This document shows, piece by piece, positions 15,887 to 24,492 of a DNA stretch of 39,281 nucleotides. The stretch is from the NCBI GenBank assembly GCA_030550715.1, contig JAUQOU010000017.1, positions 1 to 39,281 on the forward strand. The letters run 5' to 3'. Below the pieces are notes generated by a model that was not told the DNA's origin, did not search any database, and saw only the letters and a list, made by a program, of their open reading frames with translations. The position numbers were made by a program, and so were the translations under genes. Each line of letters begins with the position of its first letter. The first letter of the stretch is position 1. Origin of the DNA: a bacterium (GTDB taxonomy: Bacteria > Calescibacteriota > Calescibacteriia > Calescibacteriales > Calescibacteriaceae).

Positions 15887-16528
15887 ATGGTTTCAGGACT
15901 TATAATGCACAAGGTCGGAATGACAAGAATATTTGGTCAAGATGGTGAAGTCATTCCTGTGACTCTGCTAAAGCTTTCTGGCGGGGTAGTGGTTGGTTAT
16001 AAAGAGGTCAAAGGAGAAAAAAGAGTTATTCTAGCATTTGATGAGTGCAAACTCAAAAACATTCCAAAACCCATAGTCGGTATCATAAAAAAAGCCGGGT
16101 TAGATAAAGGGTTCAGAACTTTAAAGGAGTTCGCTCTTTTGAATGAAAGCGAATTGCCACCGCTCGGAACAAAGATGAGCGTAGATATATTCTCTGTTGG
16201 TGAGCTTGTAGATGTTACAGGAATATCTAAGGGAAGAGGTTTTCAAGGAGTTGTCAAGAGATGGGGGTTTGGTGGCGGTCCTGCAAGCCACGGTTCTATG
16301 TCTCATAGACGCCCCGGTTCAATCGGACAAAAAACTGAACCCGGAAGGGTCTGGAAAGGTAAAAAAATGGCAGGCCATATGGGAATGCAAACTATAACAA
16401 TCAAAAACCTCCAAGTTGTTTATGTTGATAAAGAGAACGAAGTTATAGCTGTGAAGGGCTCTGTACCTGGGTGGATCGGAGGAAGAATAATAGTTAAAAA
16501 GAAAAAATCAGGAGGCAAAACGCAATGA
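15887..16528 (+). CDS. rplC: 50S ribosomal protein L3
   Basis: L3 is an early-assembly protein near the peptidyl transferase centre. The track starts at GTG 15875, but GAGGTG at 15873-15878 is a Shine-Dalgarno for the ATG at 15887 (MVSGLIMHKVGMTRIF), which I prefer; an ATG at 15905 is a further option. The diagnostic loop GRGFQGVVKRWGFGGGPASH, then GSMSHRRPGSIGQ and GKKMAGHMG, is intact. The stop overlaps the start of rplD by four bases, so the two are translationally coupled. Confidence 0.95.
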   Translation: MVSGLIMHKVGMTRIFGQDGEVIPVTLLKLSGGVVVGYKEVKGEKRVILAFDECKLKNIPKPIVGIIKKAGLDKGFRTLKEFALLNESELPPLGTKMSVDIFSVGELVDVTGISKGRGFQGVVKRWGFGGGPASHGSMSHRRPGSIGQKTEPGRVWKGKKMAGHMGMQTITIKNLQVVYVDKENEVIAVKGSVPGWIGGRIIVKKKKSGGKTQ

Positions 16529-17214
16529 GTCAGCTAAGCTCAGAAATTACAGGAAAAGAACAAAAAAATATTAATTTTGTGGTTCTTGATGTTCTTAACC
16601 CTCTTTCGGGTGAGAAAGAGGGAGAAATCCATGTTAATGAGAACTTTTTTGATAAACCCAATAAGCATGTTCTGTGGTATTATGTGAAGTGGTATTTAGC
16701 ATCTCAAAGAGCTGGAACTCATGATACAAAAACAAGGTCTGATGTTCGCGGTGGAGGAAGAAAACCTTGGCCACAAAAACACACCGGTAGAGCTCGCCAA
16801 GGGTCAATAAGAAATCCTCACTGGGTAGGTGGAGCGGTTGCACACGGACCTCACCCCAGAGATTACTCATATAAGATGAACAAAAAAGAAAAAAGAGAAG
16901 CGATGAGAAGCGCTATATCAGAAAAATTTCACGAAAAAAAACTCAGAATCGTAAGCGAAATCGTTCTCGAACAACCCAAAACAAAAAAAGCCCTTGAAAT
17001 TATAAGAAATATTGATGCCTATCCTCTCACTCTCATCACAAGCTCATCAAAAAAGAATGTCTGGCTATCTTTCAGGAATATCCCTCTTACCGATGTCATA
17101 CCAGTAGATGAAGTTAATCCATACCAGATACTCCTGCGCGACTTTGTTGTATTTGAAAAGCAAGCTATTTTGAAAATCTTGCAAAGATACGGAGTGGAGG
17201 TGTTAGAAAAATGA
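16525..17214 (+). CDS. rplD: 50S ribosomal protein L4
   Basis: L4 lines the peptide exit tunnel. In enterobacteria it also represses its own operon. The 229-residue protein has the tunnel-loop motif [20 protein letters not shown] followed by [19 protein letters not shown] and [19 protein letters not shown]. An N-terminal extension of about 20 residues, rich in Ser/Glu/Lys, precedes the conserved part. Its start overlaps rplC and its stop overlaps rplW by four bases each (ATGA type). Confidence 0.96.
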   Translation: MSQLSSEITGKEQKNINFVVLDVLNPLSGEKEGEIHVNENFFDKPNKHVLWYYVKWYLASQRAGTHDTKTRSDVRGGGRKPWPQKHTGRARQGSIRNPHWVGGAVAHGPHPRDYSYKMNKKEKREAMRSAISEKFHEKKLRIVSEIVLEQPKTKKALEIIRNIDAYPLTLITSSSKKNVWLSFRNIPLTDVIPVDEVNPYQILLRDFVVFEKQAILKILQRYGVEVLEK

Positions 17215-17531
17215 ATTTCCTTGCAGATGTTATTATAAGACCTGTAATTACAGAGAAAGCTACAAAACTTTCAGAGGGGAAAAAGAAAAAGTATGTTTTT
17301 ATATGCAAGTTGAGCGCTACCAAACCTCAGATAAAAAGAGCTGTTGAAAAGCTTTTCGGTGTGAAAGTTGAAAAGGTGAATACTATGATATACAGAGGAA
17401 AAATCAAAAGAAGAGGTATCTTCATCGGACACAGACCGAGTTTCAAAAAAGCCATAGTTACGCTCAAACCTGGCTATCAGATAGATATAACAAAACTAAC
17501 AGAAAAATTCATCTCTCAACCATCAAAGTGA
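17211..17531 (+). CDS. rplW: 50S ribosomal protein L23
   Basis: L23 sits at the tunnel exit and docks trigger factor and SRP. The 106-residue product shows [40 protein letters not shown] and a basic loop, as in the family. It is coupled to rplD by an ATGA overlap. A 52-base gap with a small AACTC/GAGTT hairpin (17541-17556) and a strong AAGGAGGTG precede rplB. Confidence 0.95.
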   Translation: MNFLADVIIRPVITEKATKLSEGKKKKYVFICKLSATKPQIKRAVEKLFGVKVEKVNTMIYRGKIKRRGIFIGHRPSFKKAIVTLKPGYQIDITKLTEKFISQPSK

Positions 17532-17583
17532 TAAAATAAGAACTCTGAACCGAGTTTCGTTGAAAACAAGGAGGTGAAAAGAT

Positions 17584-18462
17584 ATGGGAATAGTTAAAAT
17601 GAAGCCCATTACCCCAGGTCAAAGACACATGTCAAAATACGATTTTTCTGAGATAACGAAGGAAGAACCGGAAAAATCTCTCCTTGACAGATGGAAACAA
17701 AAAGCGGGAAGAAATAACCTTGGGAGAATAACCGCCCGACACAGAGGAGGGGGACATAAAAAAAGATACAGAATAATTGATTTTAAAAGAGATAAGTTTG
17801 ATGTACCCGGAAGAGTTGAAGCGATAGAGTATGACCCATGTAGAACCGCTCGCATAGCTCTCATTTCTTATCAAGATGGAGAAAAAAGATATATAATCTG
17901 GCCAAAGGGATTGAGTGTGGGTGATATAGTCCTTTCTTCACAGAATAAAATTGAACCACGTGTCGGTTGGACTATGCCGCTCAAATACATTCCAGATGGA
18001 ACGATTATTCACAACATAGAGCTTGTTCCAGGCAAAGGAGGTCAGCTCTGCCGTTCTGCTGGAACATGGGCGCAAGTCCTCGCAAAAATAGGAAAATATG
18101 TCCTTATAAGATTACCATCAAAAGAGGAAAGATTGGTTCATGGAGATTGTCTTGCAACAGTAGGGCAGGTTGGTCTTGAAGAACACGAACTTATATCTCT
18201 TGGCAAAGCAGGTAGGTCTCGCTGGCTCGGGAGAAGACCCCATGTGAGAGGAGTTGCTATGAACCCTGTTGACCATCCACATGGCGGAGGCGAAGGTAGG
18301 TCGCCACAAGGTAATCCTCATCCTGTCTCCCCTTGGGGATTGCTTACAAAAGGTTATAAAACCAGAAGAGGTAAAAGACCTTCTGATAAGTTCATTATAA
18401 AAGACAGAAGAGGGAAAATTCTTCAAAGGATTGAACTTCAACCATCGCAAACCAAAACCTGA
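17584..18462 (+). CDS. rplB: 50S ribosomal protein L2
   Basis: L2 is required for subunit association and peptidyl transfer. The 292-residue product includes [40 protein letters not shown] and the critical [20 protein letters not shown] region with its conserved His. About 15 extra residues lie near the N-terminus ([19 protein letters not shown]), a modest difference from typical L2. The usual next genes (rpsS, rplV, rpsC, rplP...) do not follow. A transposase remnant begins 33 bases after the stop, so the S10 operon ends here. Confidence 0.97.
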   Translation: MGIVKMKPITPGQRHMSKYDFSEITKEEPEKSLLDRWKQKAGRNNLGRITARHRGGGHKKRYRIIDFKRDKFDVPGRVEAIEYDPCRTARIALISYQDGEKRYIIWPKGLSVGDIVLSSQNKIEPRVGWTMPLKYIPDGTIIHNIELVPGKGGQLCRSAGTWAQVLAKIGKYVLIRLPSKEERLVHGDCLATVGQVGLEEHELISLGKAGRSRWLGRRPHVRGVAMNPVDHPHGGGEGRSPQGNPHPVSPWGLLTKGYKTRRGKRPSDKFIIKDRRGKILQRIELQPSQTKT

Positions 18463-18495
18463 TACCTTCCGCAAAAACTTAGGCGATTACTCAAT

Positions 18496-19320
18496 TTATT
18501 CCACCTTCAATAATTCCAATATTTTTTCAAATAAATTCTCACTTCTATTATTATACCTGAATTCAAGCTCTTTCAAATAATACGGAAAATTTTCCTCCTT
18601 CAAGCCATGATACTTTAATAACCTTTCTTTCGCATAACTCCAAAATCCCTCTATTCCTTTCCCATCAGGTCTGGGAGCCAGGGTTTCACAATCCACTTCA
18701 AGGAATTCCATCAGACCTGATGGGAAACCATTTATATAAACCCTTCCATTAGAAACCTTTCTCCATGGTCAATCCTTAATGCCTAAATCCATACATCACC
18801 AACCCATCATAGCTTTTGAATTTATCAGTGTATATCAAACTCCCTCTCTTGACTTTCTTTATCGCCTCTTTTAGGATGGTTTGGGCTTTTACATCCTTGA
18901 CTATTTCAACTTTTACTTTTCCTCCCCTTTCCAAAATGCCAAAGACAGGTCATCCCCGCATGTCGCAGTATATATCCTTTCCCTTATCAACATAAAAAGT
19001 TTATGAGTGGTATTATAGGCAAGATTTAATTCCTTTCCCGCTCTCAGTACAGGAACTTCAAGCTCAAAAAGTTTTAAAGCTAAAATGAATTTGGAAAAGG
19101 GAATTTTCAGGTTTTCAAGAATACTTCCTTTTCTCACACTCCACTCCTGCTTACAACGAAAACATTTTAAAAAGTTCCTTCTTACTTTACCGATGTGCTT
19201 ATTCCGGCAATATGGGTAATGCATAAAGGTTTTTAGAATACCCTTCTGTCTTAGAAACTCCTCTGCTTTCAGTTCATCTGTGATTAGTTTTGAAAGTTCA
19301 ACAATTTTCATCTTTTCCAC
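18496..19320 (-). mobile_element. Defective IS1595-family transposase
   Basis: Three collinear pieces on the minus strand match IS1595-type transposases. The N-terminal piece (18913-19320) has a degraded zinc ribbon (MHYPYCRNKHIG, FLKCFRCKQEWSVRKGSILE) and KIPFSKFILALKLFE. A middle piece in another frame carries VFGILERGGKVKVEIV and IYTDKFKSYDGL, including the second catalytic Asp. The C-terminal piece (18496-18711) carries IEGFWSYAKERLLKYHG and ELEFRYNNRSE. The segment that should hold the first catalytic Asp is missing between GDDL and VFGILE, with a frameshift. A TAA follows YGFRH, with another shift before NGRVYING. A 70-bp insertion sits in the last third. The element cannot encode an active enzyme. 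No clear terminal inverted repeats of the IS itself were found. The upstream AGGTGTGGAAAAG may be its Shine-Dalgarno. Confidence 0.85.
18658..18727. repeat. 70-bp MITE-like insertion with 16-bp perfect terminal inverted repeats
   Basis: TTTCCCATCAGGTCTG (18658-18673) and CAGACCTGATGGGAAA (18712-18727) are exact reverse complements separated by 38 bases. The element lies inside the transposase. On the minus strand it is flanked by GG on both sides. Removing 70 bases plus one GG leaves AATGGAATAGAGGG, restoring the family motif NGIEGFW. This fits a non-autonomous insertion with a 2-bp target duplication, or a palindromic REP-like unit. The insertion stays in frame, adding 24 residues. Confidence 0.65.
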
Positions 19321-19340
19321 ACCTCCGTGTTTTAATTTTT

Positions 19341-19415
19341 GGTTTAGAAGTAGTACTTAGGGTTTTATTTCAGCTAATTTATCTCTTCACTTTCCCCAAG
19401 CACTACCTCTAAACC
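19341..19415. repeat. 18-bp stem, 39-base loop inverted repeat with only G-U differences
   Basis: GGTTTAGAAGTAGTACTT (19341-19358) and AAGCACTACCTCTAAACC (19398-19415) are inverted repeats differing at two positions. In minus-strand RNA both differences are G-U pairs, so all 18 positions pair. The right arm lies inside the short coding remnant 19374-19496. It may be a transposon end, a terminator-like structure or a structured RNA. Confidence 0.5.
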
Positions 19416-19496
19416 AAATTTCCTCAAATCAAATCTCTCCCTATGCCTGAGTATGTGCCATATCACATTCACAAGCTTGTGTATCAGTATTATCAT
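19374..19496 (-). pseudogene. Short transposase-like C-terminal remnant
   Basis: A 40-residue frame (MIILIHKLVNVIWHILRHRE...) begins right after an in-frame TAG and ends with TAG. The amphipathic KLVNVIWHILRHRERFD pattern recalls the C-terminal tail of IS110-type transposases, from memory and with low certainty. It lies in the same mobile scar as the IS1595 remnant and directly before the MNT/HEPN pair. No start context supports independent expression. Confidence 0.3.
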
Positions 19497-19578
19497 CTAA
19501 AGATATTCTTGGAGTTGGGCGAGAGAATTTAAATTTTGTAATTTTGCTTTAACTTATAACAATAGGAGGAGAGCAAAA

Positions 19579-19887
19579 ATGAACCAAATTAAGACATTGG
19601 AGGAAATAAAGGAAACTCTAATAAGATTAAAACCATTTCTTCGTGAGAGGTATAAAGTTAAGGAGATAGGGATTTTTGGTTCTTGGGTAAGAGGGGAGCA
19701 AGGGGAAGGAAGCGATATAGATATACTTATTGAGTTTGAAAAGGACGCTAAAATAGGGCTTCTGGAATTTATCCGCATAGAAAATTTTTTAAGCGAATAT
19801 CTTGGAATTAAAGTTGACCTTGTCCTCAGGTCTGCCCTAAAACCAAATATTGGAAAGTATATTTTGGAGGAAGTGATTTATCTATGA
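19579..19887 (+). CDS. mntA: MNT-type nucleotidyltransferase antitoxin (MntA-like)
   Basis: The 102-residue minimal nucleotidyltransferase has the polymerase-beta motif [20 protein letters not shown] with the GS...DxD active site, and a later Asp in VDLVLRS. In characterised pairs MntA AMPylates a tyrosine of the partner HEPN toxin (HepT) and so neutralises it. AGGAGG lies a good distance before the ATG. Its stop overlaps the next gene's ATG (ATGA), which is typical of this operon. It lies inside a mobile scar, as toxin-antitoxin genes often do. Some MNTs act as toxin regulators only weakly, so the biochemical role is inferred from family. Confidence 0.88.
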   Translation: MNQIKTLEEIKETLIRLKPFLRERYKVKEIGIFGSWVRGEQGEGSDIDILIEFEKDAKIGLLEFIRIENFLSEYLGIKVDLVLRSALKPNIGKYILEEVIYL

Positions 19888-20237
19888 GGAAAAGAGATGT
19901 AAGAGATTATTTACAAGATATACTTGATAACATGAGAAAAATAGAAAAGTTTATTTCAGGGGTAGAATATAAGGACTTTGCTAAAAATGAAGAGAAAGTT
20001 TATGCAGTGATAAGAGCAATTGAAATTATTGGAGAAGCTGTAAAGAGGATTCCAAAAGAAATAAGAGAAAAATATCCGGACATTCCATGGAAAGAAATGG
20101 CGGGTATGAGGGATAAAGTTATTCACGAATACTTTGGGGTAGATATTAAAATTGTGTGGACAACTGTAAAGGAGGAAATACCCCCCTTAAAAGAAAAAAT
20201 TGAGGTGATCATAAAAACATTAAAGGATGATAAATGA
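19884..20237 (+). CDS. hepT: HEPN (DUF86) toxin, HepT-like RNase
   Basis: The 117-residue all-helical protein has [20 protein letters not shown] and the HEPN catalytic motif [13 protein letters not shown] (R-x4-H-x-Y), in which Arg and His form the RNase site and Tyr is the AMPylation target in studied HepT proteins. It is coupled to mntA by a 4-base overlap. Key residues are all present, so it is likely functional. The pair is the only apparent intact cargo of this mobile region. Confidence 0.9.
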   Translation: MRKRDVRDYLQDILDNMRKIEKFISGVEYKDFAKNEEKVYAVIRAIEIIGEAVKRIPKEIREKYPDIPWKEMAGMRDKVIHEYFGVDIKIVWTTVKEEIPPLKEKIEVIIKTLKDDK

Positions 20238-20346
20238 AAACTTAAATTATGCTGCATTAGTGAGAGAGTATGTTCTTCAAATCTCCACAATTTCTGTAAA
20301 AAGTTATATGGAGAGATTTGAAATTATTTACCCAAAATTTTCCTGA
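20227..20346 (+). CDS. Small ORF overlapping the hepT stop
   Basis: A 39-residue frame starts at ATG 20227, overlapping the hepT stop by 11 bases, and ends with TGA at 20344-20346. The peptide ([20 protein letters not shown]...) has a natural composition but no family I know. The overlap would allow translational coupling. It could equally be the stub of a truncated gene. The remaining bases up to 20463 contain an AAATCTCC/GGAGAGATTT hairpin and a purine-rich Shine-Dalgarno region for the next gene, and nothing else I can support. Confidence 0.3.
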   Translation: MINENLNYAALVREYVLQISTISVKSYMERFEIIYPKFS

Positions 20347-20463
20347 TTCTTATTTTAATATCATTAAGAACAAATAAGAGAGCTGGCTCAAAACCAACAG
20401 TTCGCAGAGAAAAATTATTATATATTTTTTAAAAAGAAAGATAAATGAAGGGAGAAGGTTGAA

Positions 20464-23400
20464 ATGGATATAGGGAAAGTAAGAGAGAGAGGTAAGGAGA
20501 CAGGGAAAGTTATTTTTGCGCTTTTGCTTTTCGTTTTGGTAAGTTGCTTTGCCTTTATTTTTTCTTTTTCATCAGCATTTGCTCTGGGAATTCATAGTTT
20601 TGCCGAGTTCAGAAAAATTTATGGGAAAGATTGGCTATCTTTGTGGGAAACACAGAAAAATCCAAAACTTATATTCGGAGGGAAGTTCTTCTCTCAGAAT
20701 GCAATCCCTCTCCAACCCCCGAAAAATTACAAGACCGCAAACTTAAAATCTTCATATAAATTCTCTCCCTTTTCTATCACCGCTGAAAATGATAAACTCA
20801 TAATCACAGAAATTCCTTCTGAAATTATGTTCTCACCAAACGGTGATGGTTTTTTGGACTATGCTGTATTTTCCTTTCAGGTGAGAGTATCTCATACAGA
20901 TTCATGTGGGAGTCAAGGGAATACCCCATCGTATTGCTACATATCTTGGTCTCTTGAAATAAAAAAATGTGGGAGAGATAAAGGAGTGGAGGACAGAAAG
21001 GCGGAAGATGAAATAAGGAACAGTGAAACAGATGAGTGCAGTAAGGTAAGGGAGTTTGAGAGTGAATATAAAATACCTGAATTTCTGCCGGGTGAAATTA
21101 CAAAATCAATACCCATAAAAGTTGTTTGGGATGGGAAAGACGATGAAGGTCAATTGTCAGGTGAAGGGGTGTATAAATGGGATTTTTCGGTGGAGTATAA
21201 GAGAAGAAGTGAGTTATGTTATGGGGCGTGCAAGAGCGTATGTGAGGAGAATGAAAGGATATGTGGTTGCTATGAGAGATGCGATCCGGAATGCACGAAT
21301 AAGGAAAAGAAATTAGGAGCAGCATCAGTGAAATGGGAGCTTATACTTGACCTAACACCTCCAGAGATGGTTTTTTTGGGTCCCGAACCATTTTCAGATG
21401 ATAGAAGCAAGGTTGTTATAGCATATTCAGATGAGTTTGCGGGAGTGATAACAGAGAGTTTGAGTGTTTTTATGAATGGCAGGGATATAACGGAGGAATT
21501 CCAGAAAGGTGAGACACTCGCGATTTTTGAGCCATCAGAACCACTGCCTGAGGGAGAAATATCTTTGAGATTTTCTGTTTTTGATAGGGCGGGAAACTTT
21601 ACGGTTGGTGAAGGTAGATTTAAGGTTTTTTCATCGGATACGCTGAGGAAGTTTGGAGTTGCAAGAGATTTCCTAATTTCCCTGAAAGATGTTTATGGTT
21701 TCAGAGAGGATTTGGGAGACCTTTCATTTGATTGGTGGGGGTCAAAGCACCAAGTTCTGAGTTTTTCTGAGGGGGAAACAAGTATAACACTTGACATAAC
21801 ATTTGCGAAGTTTTTGCAGAGTTATGAGGGGATACCAGTTGCTGGAGCGAACCTATCTGTGATAGTAGATAGATATGGAGACGCGAGGGGGATATATGGA
21901 AGATATTTTCCTGATATATCAGCACCACGGGAACCGGTGATAAGTCCTGAGGAAGTAACAGAAATTGCACTCAGAGAATATATGAAAGGAAGAAGAGGGA
22001 AGGGACCATGTCCGACATGTGATATTGCGCCACTTCCACCCGGCATTGTTTTATTTCACCTTATGCTCTATTCTTCTGGAAACCCGCAGATTTTGGGAAA
22101 ACCGACTTTATGGATTTATCCTGTAATGAAGGGAGATGAATGGGAATATCATTTATGCTGGTTTGTAAGGGTTGGATACATTGGGTATTTTATAGACGCA
22201 GTAGATGGTAGTGTTGTGAAGAAAGTTAGATTTATCGCAAATTTTGGTGAACAGATAATTTACGCTTCTTCCGCAACAGGATATGTTTATGAAGATGACT
22301 GGTTCAGTGATAGTAAAGAAACATCAATTGTGGGACTTCCGAGGTTAATAGCAGGTATAGGAGGGAAGTATACATGTGGATGCGGGAGGACTCTTGACCT
22401 TTCTTGCTGTGCCTTTCTATTCCCTCTGTGCCCACTTTGCTGGAAAAGGGCTTGTTCAACATGCACATATTTTATTCCTTTGAATTTGGAGAGGTCTCTT
22501 TTGGGAGATATGGGTGGGAATCAAACACTTGAAGTTCTTACGTATCTTGGGTCTGCGACACATGTAGCAAAAGGAAATATTAACTGGTTTTACAGTTATC
22601 AGGGGACATCCTCTGATGAGACATTTTTTATTTCAGGTTTGGATAGTGATTTGGAGAGGGAAGAAGCGGGATTTCGTGAGGTGAATGCATACTACCATGT
22701 AATGAGAGCGAGAGATAGATTATCTCTTTTTGGAGTAAGTCTGACCGCCCCACTTACTGTTTATGCTACTTATTATCCTTATGACATTACCACATGCAAT
22801 GGATTTTCTACACACGGGGATAATAAATATGATATAGGATTATTGAATGGAGGGGAGATGGTAGTAGAATTCCTTTTACCTTTTACTATTCCTTGTATTC
22901 CCGCTTCATGGTCGGATGATGTAATATACCATGAATTCGGCCATGTTGTGCTATTTAACTACAAGATATTTGGTTCTGATACAGGTAGAGAACCTGTAGA
23001 TGGTTTTCATGAGGGTGTAGCAGATTATATATCTTCACTTGTTGATAGTCCCTTTTCCCCAGCAGATGGGCTTGACTCCATAATAGCCGAAGGATTCTAC
23101 TGCAACAATACAACTTGTGAAACGCCAAATTATATAAGAAATCTTGAAGAAAATATGAAGCAGGTCGGGCATTTTGTAAGAGTGGAATGCACCCCCGGAA
23201 AATATTATGTATGCTATATTAGAGAAATTTCGGAGGGAGTTCAGATAAACCCACACCGATACGGATTAGCGATAGGGAATGCGCTTTTCAGGTCAATAAA
23301 TCATTTTATGAGGAAGGGGGAAGCGATGGGAGTTGGGAGATTTTGGTCATACTCCCTTTTCAATTCGGTTTTGTTTTCTGCCCTGTATAACATGGTAGGT

Positions 23401-24234
23401 CAAAATGGAACATTTGAGCTTATGAATTATGGAGAATTTATTGCAAATATGATAGCGGTAATGTTTTCGCAGGACTGGGGTGGTTTTGAGGAACTCAAAG
23501 TGATATTCCATGACGTTTTGGCGACTATATCAGCAAGCAATTTTATAGCAGTTGATATTGATTCGCTCTCGGAAGGTGTAATATCAACGATAATTGTGGG
23601 AAAGCCGTATGTTACTGTGGGGAGGTGGCTATCAAGAGGGCAACTACCTTTGCTGGAAGCAGATGATGGTATTGTTTTCAGTTCGCCACTGACGTTGGTG
23701 GGATTTTTAGGAGGTTTGACGGATGGAGATATAATGTGGCGAGTTCGTCTTGCGACATCTCCTGATTTATTCTCAACCCCATCGGGTCGGACCAGCACAA
23801 ATTACTATGAGACAGATTGGACTACACCAACGTTCAGGAGTGAGGTAAGATTTTTCTATGGTTCATCACCCGAGGTAGTAACCTATTACTTTTTTGAATA
23901 TGAGATTCCCCGAGAGGTTTTTGATAATTTGAGGTCTGGGACACCCCGAAACCAGAACGCAAAAATATACGTTTTGATAGAGGTATCAAATGGTGGGCAA
24001 GTGAAGAACTCCACACTGAGGTTGGGTGGTAGAGAGATAAATTACTACTTTTATGCTCCGGGAACTGCAGAAGTAGGAGGAGGTGGTGGGGGTAGAGGAG
24101 GATGTTCATCTTTTTTGGCAATTTCAGAAATCCTGATGGTTCTGTTATTGGTTTGTTTCTACCGATGTATGAGAAGATTATCCCATGTTCTGGAAAAATT
24201 ATTACATTATAAGATGAGAAAGAAGCTGACATGA
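20464..24234 (+). CDS. Large secreted zinc metallopeptidase with FTP/PepSY propeptide and C-terminal sorting-like tail
   Basis: The 1256-residue product has an N-terminal signal/anchor (IFALLLFVLVSCFAFIFSF). At about residues 122-245 lies an Ig-like domain with FSPNGDGFLDYAVFSF and WDGKDDEGQLSGEGVYKWDF (FlgD-Ig/gliding-type). A second Ig-like domain follows LDLTPPEMVFLGPEP. From about 400 an FTP-like propeptide contains FLQSYEGIPVAGANLSVIVD and leads into a PepSY-like segment (PEEVTEIALREYM; FIDAVDGSVVKKV). The catalytic domain has HEFGH at 823-827 and FHEGVADY with Glu850, giving a gluzincin HExxH...E site as in M4/M36 peptidases. The C-terminus is Gly-rich, then GCSS, a hydrophobic stretch and RCMRR, resembling Cys-containing C-terminal sorting signals. 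Cys-rich loops suggest disulfides or metal binding. GGGAGAAGG precedes the ATG. Exact peptidase family is uncertain. Confidence 0.82.
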   Translation: MDIGKVRERGKETGKVIFALLLFVLVSCFAFIFSFSSAFALGIHSFAEFRKIYGKDWLSLWETQKNPKLIFGGKFFSQNAIPLQPPKNYKTANLKSSYKFSPFSITAENDKLIITEIPSEIMFSPNGDGFLDYAVFSFQVRVSHTDSCGSQGNTPSYCYISWSLEIKKCGRDKGVEDRKAEDEIRNSETDECSKVREFESEYKIPEFLPGEITKSIPIKVVWDGKDDEGQLSGEGVYKWDFSVEYKRRSELCYGACKSVCEENERICGCYERCDPECTNKEKKLGAASVKWELILDLTPPEMVFLGPEPFSDDRSKVVIAYSDEFAGVITESLSVFMNGRDITEEFQKGETLAIFEPSEPLPEGEISLRFSVFDRAGNFTVGEGRFKVFSSDTLRKFGVARDFLISLKDVYGFREDLGDLSFDWWGSKHQVLSFSEGETSITLDITFAKFLQSYEGIPVAGANLSVIVDRYGDARGIYGRYFPDISAPREPVISPEEVTEIALREYMKGRRGKGPCPTCDIAPLPPGIVLFHLMLYSSGNPQILGKPTLWIYPVMKGDEWEYHLCWFVRVGYIGYFIDAVDGSVVKKVRFIANFGEQIIYASSATGYVYEDDWFSDSKETSIVGLPRLIAGIGGKYTCGCGRTLDLSCCAFLFPLCPLCWKRACSTCTYFIPLNLERSLLGDMGGNQTLEVLTYLGSATHVAKGNINWFYSYQGTSSDETFFISGLDSDLEREEAGFREVNAYYHVMRARDRLSLFGVSLTAPLTVYATYYPYDITTCNGFSTHGDNKYDIGLLNGGEMVVEFLLPFTIPCIPASWSDDVIYHEFGHVVLFNYKIFGSDTGREPVDGFHEGVADYISSLVDSPFSPADGLDSIIAEGFYCNNTTCETPNYIRNLEENMKQVGHFVRVECTPGKYYVCYIREISEGVQINPHRYGLAIGNALFRSINHFMRKGEAMGVGRFWSYSLFNSVLFSALYNMVGQNGTFELMNYGEFIANMIAVMFSQDWGGFEELKVIFHDVLATISASNFIAVDIDSLSEGVISTIIVGKPYVTVGRWLSRGQLPLLEADDGIVFSSPLTLVGFLGGLTDGDIMWRVRLATSPDLFSTPSGRTSTNYYETDWTTPTFRSEVRFFYGSSPEVVTYYFFEYEIPREVFDNLRSGTPRNQNAKIYVLIEVSNGGQVKNSTLRLGGREINYYFYAPGTAEVGGGGGGRGGCSSFLAISEILMVLLLVCFYRCMRRLSHVLEKLLHYKMRKKLT

Positions 24235-24250
24235 ACATAGTGAAAATTGT

Positions 24251-24427
24251 AAGATATGTTTGAAGAAAGTGGTTTCAAGTGGAGTTAGTTTGTCATCTGA
24301 CTGTGATATGTGTTTTATGGATATAAGGGATTATGGAGAGGTAGGGGCGGATAGCCCATACTGCATGAGGTGTGTAGAGCAATGGGAGGACTTTTGGCAG
24401 AGTTATCAAAGTTCATTAACGCAGTAG
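24251..24427 (+). other. Cys-rich open frame without a standard start, possible remnant
   Basis: Directly after the metallopeptidase an open frame with no ATG at its head encodes KICLKKVVSS, then SDCDMCFMDI and SPYCMRCVEQW, ending with TAG at 24425-24427. Paired CxxC motifs hint at a zinc- or disulfide-bonded small domain. It may be a decayed gene, a shifted extension or chance. Bases 24428-24492 show nothing further except an AGAGG before ATG 24493. Confidence 0.25.
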
Positions 24428-24492
24428 AGATTGTAGGTAGGTTGATGGATGTAAAAAGATTTAATATATGTATGGGAAAGAGGTAAAAGAGT

